From NCBI GenBank assembly GCA_002500665.1, contig DLRY01000025.1, forward strand, positions 181,616 through 225,653: DNA of 44,038 nt, given 5' to 3'. This stretch comes from Opitutia bacterium UBA7876. Lineage in GTDB: Bacteria > Verrucomicrobiota > Verrucomicrobiia > Opitutales > Seribacteraceae. The notes under the pieces are model-generated. The model was not told the DNA's origin and ran no database searches. It was given only the letters and a program-made list of their open reading frames with translations. The translations under genes were made by a program, and so were the position numbers. The first letter of the stretch is position 1, and the number at the start of each line of letters is the position of its first letter. Shown here piece after piece: positions 17,043 to 24,096 of this stretch.

Positions 17043-18128
17043 TCAGAGCTCGTCGTCCGACACCTCGGCCAACGAAGATGACTTTTGATACTCGGTCACC
17101 CGGCCCTCGAAGAAGTTCTGCTCCTTCTTTACGTCAATAGTCTCGGCAAGCCAAGGGAACGGATTCTCCAAGCCGGGATGAAGCACCTCGAGACCAATGC
17201 CATTGAGCCTACGGTCCGAAATGTAATCGATGTAGTGACAGAATTCATCCGCACTCAGCCCGACGGCATTGACGGGCAGGCAATCTCGAATGAATTCCTT
17301 CTCCAACTGGACCGCCTCCTTCATAAGGGCATGGAGGTTTTCCTTGAATTCGTCGGTCCAAATATCAGGGTTTTCCTCTATCAGGACCCGGAATAGATTG
17401 CGGAAAAGCTCGATATGGTTGGATTCGTCCCTCAACGTATAACGGAACATTTGGCCTATACCAGGAAACTTGTTCTGGCGGGCCAAGCTCAAGATCATGC
17501 CGAACAGACCGTAAAACTGGGTGCCTTCCATGCACTGTCCGAAAACAAATATATTCTTGGCTAACTCCTGTTTGTTAACGGTTTGCGTAAGATCTAGATC
17601 CCTCCTCAAGTTCTTGGAAACACGGGTCACGAACTCGTTCTTGCGATGGATGGTTTCGATCTGTTCGAACATGGCTTCGCACTCGTGCGGGTTTATCCCC
17701 AGCGAACTGATCATATAGAGAAGGCTGTCGGCATGAATGTTCTCCTCATGGGCATGCCGGCCCAAGACCAACTTGAGTTCGGGCGCCGTAACCAACTCTC
17801 TGACCACATGCTGAATATTATCACCCACGATGCCTTCGGCGGCTGAGAAATAACCGATTCCCATCATAATGATCCATCGTTCGCCTTCGCTAAGCTCGAC
17901 CGTGTTCTTCCACTGCTCGATGTCCTTGCCCATGGGAACGTCCTCCGGCTCCCAGTGGTTGGCCTTCATTTTGCGATACAAGTCGTAAGCCCATTGGTAT
18001 TTCAGTGGAAGCAGGTTGAAGGCCTCGGATTGCCTACCATTGATTACCTGCTTCTCCTGGTAGGCACGGACCGCCTTTTCCTCATCAAGAACGAATGATT
18101 TATCACCAATTTTGTATGTTTTTTCCAT
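17043..18128 (-). CDS. nrdB: Class I ribonucleotide reductase small (beta) subunit lacking the radical tyrosine (chlamydia-like, Mn/Fe type)
   Basis: 361-aa R2 protein that houses the dinuclear metal cofactor. Metal ligands are E98 (AAEGIVG), E129 and H132 (EENIH), E201 (CMEG), E235 and H238 (RDESNH). The position four residues after H132, which is the radical Tyr122 in E. coli, is Leu136 (ENIHADSLLY). In Chlamydia trachomatis R2 the same position is Phe. The first ligand is Glu, as in Chlamydia, not Asp as in E. coli. Together these point to a class Ic enzyme that uses a Mn(IV)/Fe(III) centre instead of a tyrosyl radical. This is an inference from alignment by eye. The start ATG gives MEKTYKIGDKS. 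First gene of the nrdB-nrdA unit, with NrdR boxes upstream. Confidence 0.93.
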   Translation of the reverse strand: MEKTYKIGDKSFVLDEEKAVRAYQEKQVINGRQSEAFNLLPLKYQWAYDLYRKMKANHWEPEDVPMGKDIEQWKNTVELSEGERWIIMMGIGYFSAAEGIVGDNIQHVVRELVTAPELKLVLGRHAHEENIHADSLLYMISSLGINPHECEAMFEQIETIHRKNEFVTRVSKNLRRDLDLTQTVNKQELAKNIFVFGQCMEGTQFYGLFGMILSLARQNKFPGIGQMFRYTLRDESNHIELFRNLFRVLIEENPDIWTDEFKENLHALMKEAVQLEKEFIRDCLPVNAVGLSADEFCHYIDYISDRRLNGIGLEVLHPGLENPFPWLAETIDVKKEQNFFEGRVTEYQKSSSLAEVSDDEL

Positions 18129-18315
18129 CAGTTTACCTAATTTCCCGCGTTTTTTTTGTCGTAGTTTTGTTAAAAGATTGAAGTGGTTTCATAAGCACCG
18201 GAGGAAGCGAAGACAATTTGTTCTTTGTTTCACGCCAGTCATGACCAGACTTTGCCTATTGCCGAAGAAAAGAAAAGAAAAAAATGAAAAACCATAAATT
18301 TTTTTATCTTCCTGA

Positions 18316-18331
18316 ACACAATATGTAGGGC
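18316..18331. promoter_or_regulatory. NrdR box 1
   Basis: The bases acacaatatgtagggc match the NrdR consensus acaCwAtATaTwGtgt at 12 of the first 13 positions. NrdR is the ATP/dATP-sensing repressor of ribonucleotide reductase genes. It binds paired boxes spaced by an integral number of helical turns. This site is 188 bases before the nrdB start codon and its partner lies 32 bp away. Confidence 0.65.
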
Positions 18332-18347
18332 AAAAAGAGGTTTAGTG

Positions 18348-18363
18348 CCCCCATATATAGGTA
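18348..18363. promoter_or_regulatory. NrdR box 2
   Basis: The bases cccccatatataggta carry the core C-n-ATATATAG of the NrdR consensus. Start-to-start distance from box 1 is 32 bp, three helical turns, the same geometry as the paired boxes of other bacteria. It abuts a DnaA box. Confidence 0.6.
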
Positions 18364-18372
18364 TGTGAATAA
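18364..18372 (-). promoter_or_regulatory. DnaA box next to NrdR box 2
   Basis: The plus-strand bases tgtgaataa read TTATTCACA on the minus strand, a perfect match to the DnaA-box consensus TTATnCACA. It directly adjoins NrdR box 2. In E. coli the nrdAB promoter is also controlled by DnaA boxes, which supports a regulatory reading. A weaker match (TTGTTCACA) lies at 18501-18509. Confidence 0.5.
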
Positions 18373-18500
18373 GTTTTCCTTCAATTCTCATGAAGTAAGA
18401 TAAAATCTTTCAAAGTCATCGGCATATAGAGTATTGAACCCATAAACCGTTTCTTTTCCAAGCCAAAGTTGTTCAAAGTTATGAGCGGTTTTTCAGACAC

Positions 18501-18509
18501 TTGTTCACA
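18501..18509 (+). promoter_or_regulatory. Weak DnaA-like site
   Basis: TTGTTCACA differs from the DnaA-box consensus TTATnCACA at one position. It lies about 130 bp upstream of the better box, in the same intergenic region. Taken alone it could be chance. Confidence 0.25.
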
Positions 18510-18565
18510 TCGTCCAAAAAGATCAAAAAGACAAAATCCCAAGACATCTTTTATTGGCATTTAAC

Positions 18566-18591
18566 TTAGTATAATAACACTATAATACTAA
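18566..18591. promoter_or_regulatory. AT-rich inverted repeat between folC and nrdB
   Basis: Arms TTAGTAT and ATACTAA are perfect over seven bases around a 12-base AT-rich centre that continues the symmetry loosely. It could be an operator. A terminator role for folC is less likely because the stem is weak and there is no clear T tract on the minus strand. Confidence 0.3.
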
Positions 18592-18684
18592 ATGACGCTA
18601 TCTAACGAATAAAGTTTTCCTTTGAGATACTTTAGGTTTTGGGAAACGGGCTTAGGTAAATGAGCTCCCCTTTTAACCCAATCG

Positions 18685-19941
18685 TTACGTAATATCCTGA
18701 AGTTCGTTCCCCCAGCCTTCTCTGGAGTTCTTAACAAACCCAAGAATTTCTCCAATCAAGTACAGTGAACCAGTCACCAGGATGATTCGGTCGTCACCTT
18801 CGGAAGCCAGGTACTCGGACACTTTGACAGCTTCTCCTTTCGAGACGGTTCCTCGAAAGTCCTGCGGAATCATTTCCAGGAGAGCATCAAGGGAACAGGC
18901 TCTTGGCTGGCGCGGCCGAAAAAGTCTCAGGGAATCCGCAAAGGGCAGTACCTGTTCCAGAACCTCTCCCGCCCTATCCTCGCCAAGGGAGCCGAACCAG
19001 ACTTCCACCTTTCGATCAAGGATAGCGAGGTTTCCCTTAAGAGCTCGAGCTCCTTCCGCATTGTGACAAGCATCCAGAATGATTCTTGGTGGACCGAGTA
19101 TTTCCTGCCACCTCCCCTCGAGGCGAACTTGACCAAGCCCCAGGGCGGTTTTCTTCGGCTCGATGGGAAATGCAGACGACAAGAGGTCCGCCGCCCGTTC
19201 GGCCAAGGCCGCGTTTCTGCGCTGGTATGCCCCATGCAGATTGGTCTCCGGGAGTTGATCTTCCCCAAGACCGGATGACGCCATGGTCTCGAATGGGGCT
19301 TCGAGTTCCCGCGCAACTTGCTCCACGACCTGGTTGGCGACAGGTTCGAGCCAGCCCGTGAGAACCGGCTTGCCCGGTTTGACGATCCCCGCTTTTTCCC
19401 TTGCTATTTGCTCGATTTCATGACCCAGAATTGAGCAATGATCACGCGAAATCGTGGTGATCACGGATAACTCGGGAATAACTATATTGGTCGAATCAAG
19501 GCGCCCACCCAACCCCGTCTCCACAATGGCCAAGTCAACCTCTGCTTCCTTGAACTTGACGAAGGCCATAGCCGTCATGAATTCGAAAAAAGTAGGGTGA
19601 AGTCCGGGATTCATTTTCTCAAGGCGAGCAGCCATCCTCCTAAGGTCCACCGTCATCGATTGAATCTCTCCCGGAGAAATCGGTTTCCCGTTTATCCTCA
19701 CGCGTTCCCCCAGTTCCACCAAATGAGGAGAAGTGAAAAGGCCGACCTTATAGCCATTAGCCCGATAAACTGAATCGAGCATCGAGCAGACGGATCCTTT
19801 GCCGTTGGTTCCCGCCACGTGAACAACGGGATAGGACTCGTCGGGCCTGCCCAGTATAGAAGCGAATGCGGACATGCGCTCTAACCCAAAGGAAGAACCC
19901 TGGTTACGCAGGGAATAAAGGTAGTCCAAGGTATCCTTCAC
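18685..19941 (-). CDS. folC: Dihydrofolate synthase / folylpolyglutamate synthase
   Basis: Adds glutamate to dihydropteroate and to reduced folates using ATP, in the cytoplasm. Mur-ligase-type ATP-binding P-loop HVAGTNGKGS, folate-site GLFTSPHL, the conserved VETGLGGRLDSTN, the LEGRWQ linker motif, DACHN and the C-terminal VTGSLYLIGE are all present. The length of 418 aa is normal. The start codon appears to be GTG at 19941. It lies 28 bp downstream of accD, the same gene order as the E. coli accD-folC unit, and the pair is probably co-transcribed. Confidence 0.95.
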   Translation of the reverse strand: MKDTLDYLYSLRNQGSSFGLERMSAFASILGRPDESYPVVHVAGTNGKGSVCSMLDSVYRANGYKVGLFTSPHLVELGERVRINGKPISPGEIQSMTVDLRRMAARLEKMNPGLHPTFFEFMTAMAFVKFKEAEVDLAIVETGLGGRLDSTNIVIPELSVITTISRDHCSILGHEIEQIAREKAGIVKPGKPVLTGWLEPVANQVVEQVARELEAPFETMASSGLGEDQLPETNLHGAYQRRNAALAERAADLLSSAFPIEPKKTALGLGQVRLEGRWQEILGPPRIILDACHNAEGARALKGNLAILDRKVEVWFGSLGEDRAGEVLEQVLPFADSLRLFRPRQPRACSLDALLEMIPQDFRGTVSKGEAVKVSEYLASEGDDRIILVTGSLYLIGEILGFVKNSREGWGNELQDIT

Positions 19942-19969
19942 TAAAGCTTCGGCTTAGTGAACCGACCGG

Positions 19970-20944
19970 CTACCCTCTAGTCTTCTTGGCGGAGGAAGCC
20001 TTCTTGCCGGGCCTGACGGGCGACGCTTTCGCCTTGGTCGGCTTTCTCCTCTTGGCCGGTGCCTTGGCTTTGCCGGGAGGAGTGGGATCTTTCGGCTCAA
20101 GAGCATGCCCGAGATGATCCATGAGGGTGATCAATCGATCCCGCATTTCCTGACGAGGAACGATCTGGTCGATCAGCCCATGCTCGAGAAGAAACTCCGA
20201 AGTCTGGAAACCCTCCGGCAGATCGGCATGGGTGGTTTCCTTAATCACCCGCCTCCCGGCGAAACCGATCAGGGCCTTGGGCTCGGCAAGGATGACGTCC
20301 CCAAGAGACGCGTAACTGGCCATCACCCCAGCCATGGTCGGGTTGGTGAGCACTGAAAAATAAGGGATGCCCCTGGCCGAAAGCTTGGCCAAGGCGGCGC
20401 TTGTCTTGGCCATTTGCATGAGGCTGAGAATACCCTCGTACATGCGCGCTCCTCCGGAAGCTGAAACAATGATGACGGGGATGGAGTTTTCCAGTCCACG
20501 CTCAATCGCCCGTGTAATTTTCTCCCCTACCACGGAACCCATGCTCCCTCCGAGGAACCGAAAATCCATAACAGCGAGACTGACCCATCTCCCACCCATC
20601 TTAGCCACACCGGAAACGACCGCATCGGTCAGCCCGCACTTCTCCTTGTTCTGATCGAGCTTCTCCTTGTAGGAAGCAAGGCCCTTGAAGTCGAGCGGGT
20701 CGGTAGACTGCAACTCGGAATCGTGCTCCACGAAGCTCCCCTCGTCCGCCAGCGAGGCGATGCGCTCGGGAGCGGAAAGAGGAAAATGGTAACCGCTCTT
20801 GGGTACCACCATGAGGTTGTTCTTCAATTCCTTGGCAAAGACCATTTCTCCAGTCTCGGGACACTTTGTGAAGACGCCCTTGGGTACCCCTTCGCGGGAC
20901 TTGACGTTTACCTTGGAATATTTCGGTTTACTGAACAAGGCCAT
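19970..20944 (-). CDS. accD: Acetyl-CoA carboxylase carboxyltransferase beta subunit with degenerate zinc finger and basic tail
   Basis: Transfers the carboxyl group from carboxybiotin to acetyl-CoA in the first step of fatty-acid synthesis, as a complex with AccA. The crotonase-like core is typical: FRFLGGSMGSVVGEKITR, SASGGARMYEG, LSLMQMAKTSAAL, LTNPTMAGVMASYA and GFAGRRVIKET. The N-terminal four-Cys zinc ribbon has lost three of its cysteines. Only C28 remains; the others are T31, V47 and S50 in the otherwise recognisable KCPETGEM and VVPKSGYH. The C terminus carries a Lys/Pro/Ala-rich tail from about residue 285. Both features are unusual against the E. coli protein. First gene of accD-folC. 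Confidence 0.93.
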   Translation of the reverse strand: MALFSKPKYSKVNVKSREGVPKGVFTKCPETGEMVFAKELKNNLMVVPKSGYHFPLSAPERIASLADEGSFVEHDSELQSTDPLDFKGLASYKEKLDQNKEKCGLTDAVVSGVAKMGGRWVSLAVMDFRFLGGSMGSVVGEKITRAIERGLENSIPVIIVSASGGARMYEGILSLMQMAKTSAALAKLSARGIPYFSVLTNPTMAGVMASYASLGDVILAEPKALIGFAGRRVIKETTHADLPEGFQTSEFLLEHGLIDQIVPRQEMRDRLITLMDHLGHALEPKDPTPPGKAKAPAKRRKPTKAKASPVRPGKKASSAKKTRG

Positions 20945-20958
20945 GAGTTGAAAATCGT

Positions 20959-21696
20959 TTATCCACGGCCGAGGGCGAGGAATTTCACCACCCGACAGCC
21001 TCCTTCTACTAAAACCCGGGCACAGGAGTCAAGAGTCGCTCCGGTGGTATAGACGTCGTCCACGAGAACGATGGGGCTCAGTTCATGAATGGGTCTGCGA
21101 GAGCACAGAGCAAAGGCATCTTTGACGTTCGCTTTCCTCGTTTTCCTATCAAGGCTGGTTTGGGTGGGGGTATCGCTTGTCCTTCGCAGTGCCTCGCGAA
21201 CCCTCGGCTTGCCTCCGGCAGCTTCGCTCAAGGCACGAGCAATCCAGACGCTCTGGTTGAAGCCCCTTGCCCTGAGCCTCTTGCGGTGAAGAGGAACCGG
21301 AACCAAATCGCACCCCTCCAGAAACTCCAGCGTTCCCGGAGTCCTTTCAAGCCAATTGGGCAAGTCCCGCAAAACCGGACGCACGCCATGGTACTTGATT
21401 TCATGAATTACTTTCTTGCCGGTCTCATCGAGATGGAAAAGACAACGGCCCGACTGGAAGACCGGTGGATCCTCCCGGCAAGCCCGACAAGTCAACCCAC
21501 CAAACCCCATACCCCACATCGGAAGACCACAGATCCTGCATCCGTTTCCACGAATCCATGCAATCCGATCCATGCACTCTCTGCAGGCATATGATCCCGG
21601 GTCCGCGAAGGGGGCGTCCCCGCAAACCGGACAGTTCCCGGGAAAAAGAAAATCCCCCATCAGGTTGAGCCACCTGGATATCAAAGGTTTCACCAT
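20959..21696 (-). CDS. ComF-family amidophosphoribosyltransferase-like protein
   Basis: Phosphoribosyltransferase-fold protein of the ComF/GntX family, linked to DNA uptake in naturally competent bacteria but of uncertain role elsewhere. An N-terminal zinc-ribbon region (FPGNCPVCGD, ACRECMD, GCRICGLP, CRACRED) is followed by IKYHG and the PRPP-binding loop IVLVDDVYTTGATL. The frame is open to 21813, but that part overlaps truA. The ATG at 21696, or the GTG six bases later, lies just after the truA stop and is preferred. Length is then 245 aa, normal for the family. It ends 15 bp before accD begins. Confidence 0.88.
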   Translation of the reverse strand: MVKPLISRWLNLMGDFLFPGNCPVCGDAPFADPGSYACRECMDRIAWIRGNGCRICGLPMWGMGFGGLTCRACREDPPVFQSGRCLFHLDETGKKVIHEIKYHGVRPVLRDLPNWLERTPGTLEFLEGCDLVPVPLHRKRLRARGFNQSVWIARALSEAAGGKPRVREALRRTSDTPTQTSLDRKTRKANVKDAFALCSRRPIHELSPIVLVDDVYTTGATLDSCARVLVEGGCRVVKFLALGRG

Positions 21697-21700
21697 CACC

Positions 21701-22462
21701 TTATTTCGTCGATGGCGTCCGGTAGAAAACCTTATCAAGGCAAAGACCCTTGGCAGGGGCGCTGACCACCTTTTCGGTCCGCTTTCTACGCTCGAGAATA
21801 CGCTTGAGTTCAAGCGGTTGAATCTTGCCCATGCCGACGTCTAGCAAGGCACCCGCCATGCTCCTAACCATCTTGTAGAGAAAGCCTCCTCCTTCGACCT
21901 CTATCTTGAGGCTTCGACCCCGACGAGTAATTGCGATCTTCCACACCGATCGGACGGCGCTTTCCTCCGCATCGTTTCCCCGCGAGGCGCAAAAGGAGGA
22001 GAAGTCATGGGTTCCGATCAGGTATCGGGAAGCCTCCTGCATGCGGACAAGATCGGGCTTGCGGTTCTTCAGGGAAAGGACGAAGCGGTTTTCCTCGGGC
22101 ATGGCCCAGCCTTCAACCGCTCGGTAGAGGTAGCGCTTCCCCTTGGCCGAGATAAGCGCATGAAAGCGGGGACCGACCGGTTTTAGGGCACGGGGGCTAA
22201 TGCCTTCGGGAAAGGAAACCCTCATGGCTTGGAGCATCTTTTCAGGGCCGTGACTCCAGTCCGCATCAAAATGAAAAACCTGGCCCTTGGCGTGGACTCC
22301 GGCGTCCGTCCGGCCAGCCCCGATGGTACGAACCGGCGATTGAAAGATTTTCCCGAGGGCATCTTCGATCCCATCCTGCACCGCCCCTCCCGAGGGCTGT
22401 TTTTGCCAACCGGCAAAACTCGTCCCATCATAGGCGCAGACGCATCGCCACCTAGAAGTCAT
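21701..22462 (-). CDS. truA: tRNA pseudouridine(38-40) synthase
   Basis: Isomerises uridines 38-40 in the anticodon stem of tRNAs. The catalytic aspartate is D53 in the family motif GAGRTDAGVHAKGQ. Also conserved are the start RCVCAYDGTSFAGWQ, RYLYRA, the GTHDFSSFCA region, GGGFLYKMVRSMAG and the terminal PAKGLCLDKVFY. The length of 253 aa is standard. Its ATG overlaps the ruvX stop codon (TAATG), and comF begins four bases after its own stop. This gives a compact manC-ruvX-truA-comF unit. Confidence 0.96.
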   Translation of the reverse strand: MTSRWRCVCAYDGTSFAGWQKQPSGGAVQDGIEDALGKIFQSPVRTIGAGRTDAGVHAKGQVFHFDADWSHGPEKMLQAMRVSFPEGISPRALKPVGPRFHALISAKGKRYLYRAVEGWAMPEENRFVLSLKNRKPDLVRMQEASRYLIGTHDFSSFCASRGNDAEESAVRSVWKIAITRRGRSLKIEVEGGGFLYKMVRSMAGALLDVGMGKIQPLELKRILERRKRTEKVVSAPAKGLCLDKVFYRTPSTK

Positions 22463-22878
22463 TAGATCACTTTTCCTCCTTCGAGAAAATCCTGCAGGAT
22501 AAGGCTCGCTGCAACCGCGTCAACCTTCCCATCCTTTTCGACCGTCCCTTTGGCCGAATGGGCGAGGGCCTCCTCGGCGGCCAGAGTGGTAAGCCTTTCG
22601 TCGACCTTTCGCACAGGCAAGCCGAACCTCTCACTCAGCTTTTTTGAGAACTGATCGACCTCCTTAGCCCTCTTTCCCACGGCGCCATCCATGTGCAGAG
22701 GATAGCCGATCACAAACTCCGTAACGGACCTTTCCCTAACGACCTCGGCCAGGTCGTCCAGGCATCGCGCGCAACCAGTCCCTGCCACCATCCCGAGGGG
22801 AAGAGCGATCCGCAACTCATCGGCCCAAGCCAAGCCCATCCGCTTGGTCCCGTAGTCGATCCCAAGGTATACCGACAC
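22462..22878 (-). CDS. ruvX: RuvX/YqgF-family RNase H-fold nuclease
   Basis: Putative Holliday-junction resolvase or pre-16S rRNA 5'-end processing nuclease of the RNase H fold. Conserved elements are YLGIDYGTKRMGLAW (first catalytic Asp), EFVIGYPLHMDG, VDERLTTLAAE (second acidic motif) and KDGKVDAVAASLIL (third Asp). The frame extends upstream to 22959 but would overlap manC. The GTG at 22878, five bases after the manC stop, puts the first beta strand at the right place. Length is then about 138 aa, normal for the family. Confidence 0.93.
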   Translation of the reverse strand: MSVYLGIDYGTKRMGLAWADELRIALPLGMVAGTGCARCLDDLAEVVRERSVTEFVIGYPLHMDGAVGKRAKEVDQFSKKLSERFGLPVRKVDERLTTLAAEEALAHSAKGTVEKDGKVDAVAASLILQDFLEGGKVI

Positions 22879-22883
22879 CGCCC

Positions 22884-23966
22884 TCAGCCCAGTTCGGGAT
22901 GAGCCTCTGAAACCAGACGGGCAAGATCCTTGACCTGCTGGGCATGCTCCTTGTGGCAAACCAGGGTCGCATCACCCGACTGAACCACGATCAAATCCTT
23001 GACTCCCAGCAGGGCAATGCAATGCCCATCCTCCGAAAAAGCGAGGTTTCCGATGGAGTCCACTCCTACTCCGGAACCCTTGAACACGTTGCCTTCCTGA
23101 TCCGACGGGTAATGGCGGGCAATAGCGGGCCACTCCCCGACGTCGTCCCAGTCGAAAGCCGATTCCAGCATAACTACTCCCTCTGCCTTTTCCATGACCG
23201 CGAAGTCGATGGAGATTCTATCAAGGGAGGGGTAAACAAAAGACATGGCTTCTTCAAGTTGGCCATGCGACTTCCATCTCTCCCTCAATTCATCGAGCCC
23301 GCAAGAGATGGACGGCGCATGTTCACGGATGGAGGAAAGGATAACCGAAGGTCTCCAGACGAACATGCCTGCATTCCAAAAATAATTGCCCGCGTGGAGG
23401 TATTCCTCTGCCTTGTGAAAATTCGGTTTTTCCACGAAGCTGTCCACTTGAGAAACGGGTCGTCCGTCGGCTTCCTCAATATCCTTACCACGGCAAAGAT
23501 ACCCGTAGGCTGTCGAGGGAAAAGTTGGCTTGATCCCGATAGTCACCAAATTCCCGCTCCCCTCGGCGACCTCGAAAGCGCTACCTAGAACCGACCGAAA
23601 GCCCTCGCCATCCTCGATGACGTGATCCGCCGGCAACAAGGCAAAAGCCGCATCCCCCGCCTCCTCCTGGACCAACAGGGCAGCAAGACCCACCGCCGCC
23701 GCCGTGTCGCGGCCTTCGGGCTCGCCGATGACCTTCTCTGGCAGCAGGGCCGGACAACTTTCCAGAACGGCTTCCCTTTGCTCCGCGTTGGTAATGACGA
23801 AAACCCTTTCCGGGGGAACGAGGCCATGCAAGCGAGCGACCGTCTGTGAGAGCATGGGCGAGTCACCCACTATTGGGAGAAGGTGCTTGGGACGCTTCAG
23901 CCGGCTCTGGGGCCAGAAGCGTTCCCCCCTACCGCCTGCCATGATGACTACGTAACGACCACTCAT
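22884..23966 (-). CDS. manC: Mannose-1-phosphate guanylyltransferase (GDP-mannose producing)
   Basis: Forms GDP-mannose from mannose-1-phosphate and GTP. The nucleotidyltransferase signature VVIMAGGRGERFWPQSR, PKHLL, the DTAAAVGLAAL and LLPADHVI motifs, FVEKPN and YFWNAGMFVW are all typical of the single-domain ManC type (about 360 aa, no isomerase domain). The ATG at 23966 is chosen because the sequence above it does not look like protein; the open frame reaches 24098. It is divergent from aspS. GDP-mannose could serve polysaccharide or glycolipid synthesis and also the mannosylglucosylglycerate-type transferase at 37615-38871. Confidence 0.92.
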   Translation of the reverse strand: MSGRYVVIMAGGRGERFWPQSRLKRPKHLLPIVGDSPMLSQTVARLHGLVPPERVFVITNAEQREAVLESCPALLPEKVIGEPEGRDTAAAVGLAALLVQEEAGDAAFALLPADHVIEDGEGFRSVLGSAFEVAEGSGNLVTIGIKPTFPSTAYGYLCRGKDIEEADGRPVSQVDSFVEKPNFHKAEEYLHAGNYFWNAGMFVWRPSVILSSIREHAPSISCGLDELRERWKSHGQLEEAMSFVYPSLDRISIDFAVMEKAEGVVMLESAFDWDDVGEWPAIARHYPSDQEGNVFKGSGVGVDSIGNLAFSEDGHCIALLGVKDLIVVQSGDATLVCHKEHAQQVKDLARLVSEAHPELG

Positions 23967-24096
23967 ATCGAATGCATACCCAAAATCGCTTCGCGTCGCG
24001 AAGGCGAGTATAAAATTCTCGGCCGGGGCTTCCATGCTCATCCCGCTTGCCTTCACGGTTCCATTCAAGTATGGTATCCCCTTTTTTATCAAAGGC
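23967..24096. promoter_or_regulatory. Divergent promoter region between manC and aspS
   Basis: A 130-bp gap separates the chosen start codons of two divergent genes. Promoters for both must lie here unless the starts are further upstream. No clear -35/-10 pair was picked out. Confidence 0.4.

Larger units (their letters stand above)
18129..18684. other. AT-rich intergenic region upstream of nrdB (556 bp)
   Basis: The longest non-coding stretch in the window. It holds two NrdR-box matches, an adjoining DnaA box, a second weaker DnaA-like site and an AT-rich dyad (each listed separately). No convincing open reading frame, tRNA or intrinsic terminator for folC was seen. Base composition is clearly lower in GC than the flanking genes. 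Both flanking genes are on the minus strand, so the region must carry the nrdB promoter and a leader of up to about 190 bases. Confidence 0.7.

Noticed and set aside
18316..18509. Chromosomal replication origin suggested by DnaA boxes and AT-rich DNA
   Set aside because: Only one perfect box and one weak site, and no dnaA, dnaN or parAB nearby; regulation of nrdBA explains them better.
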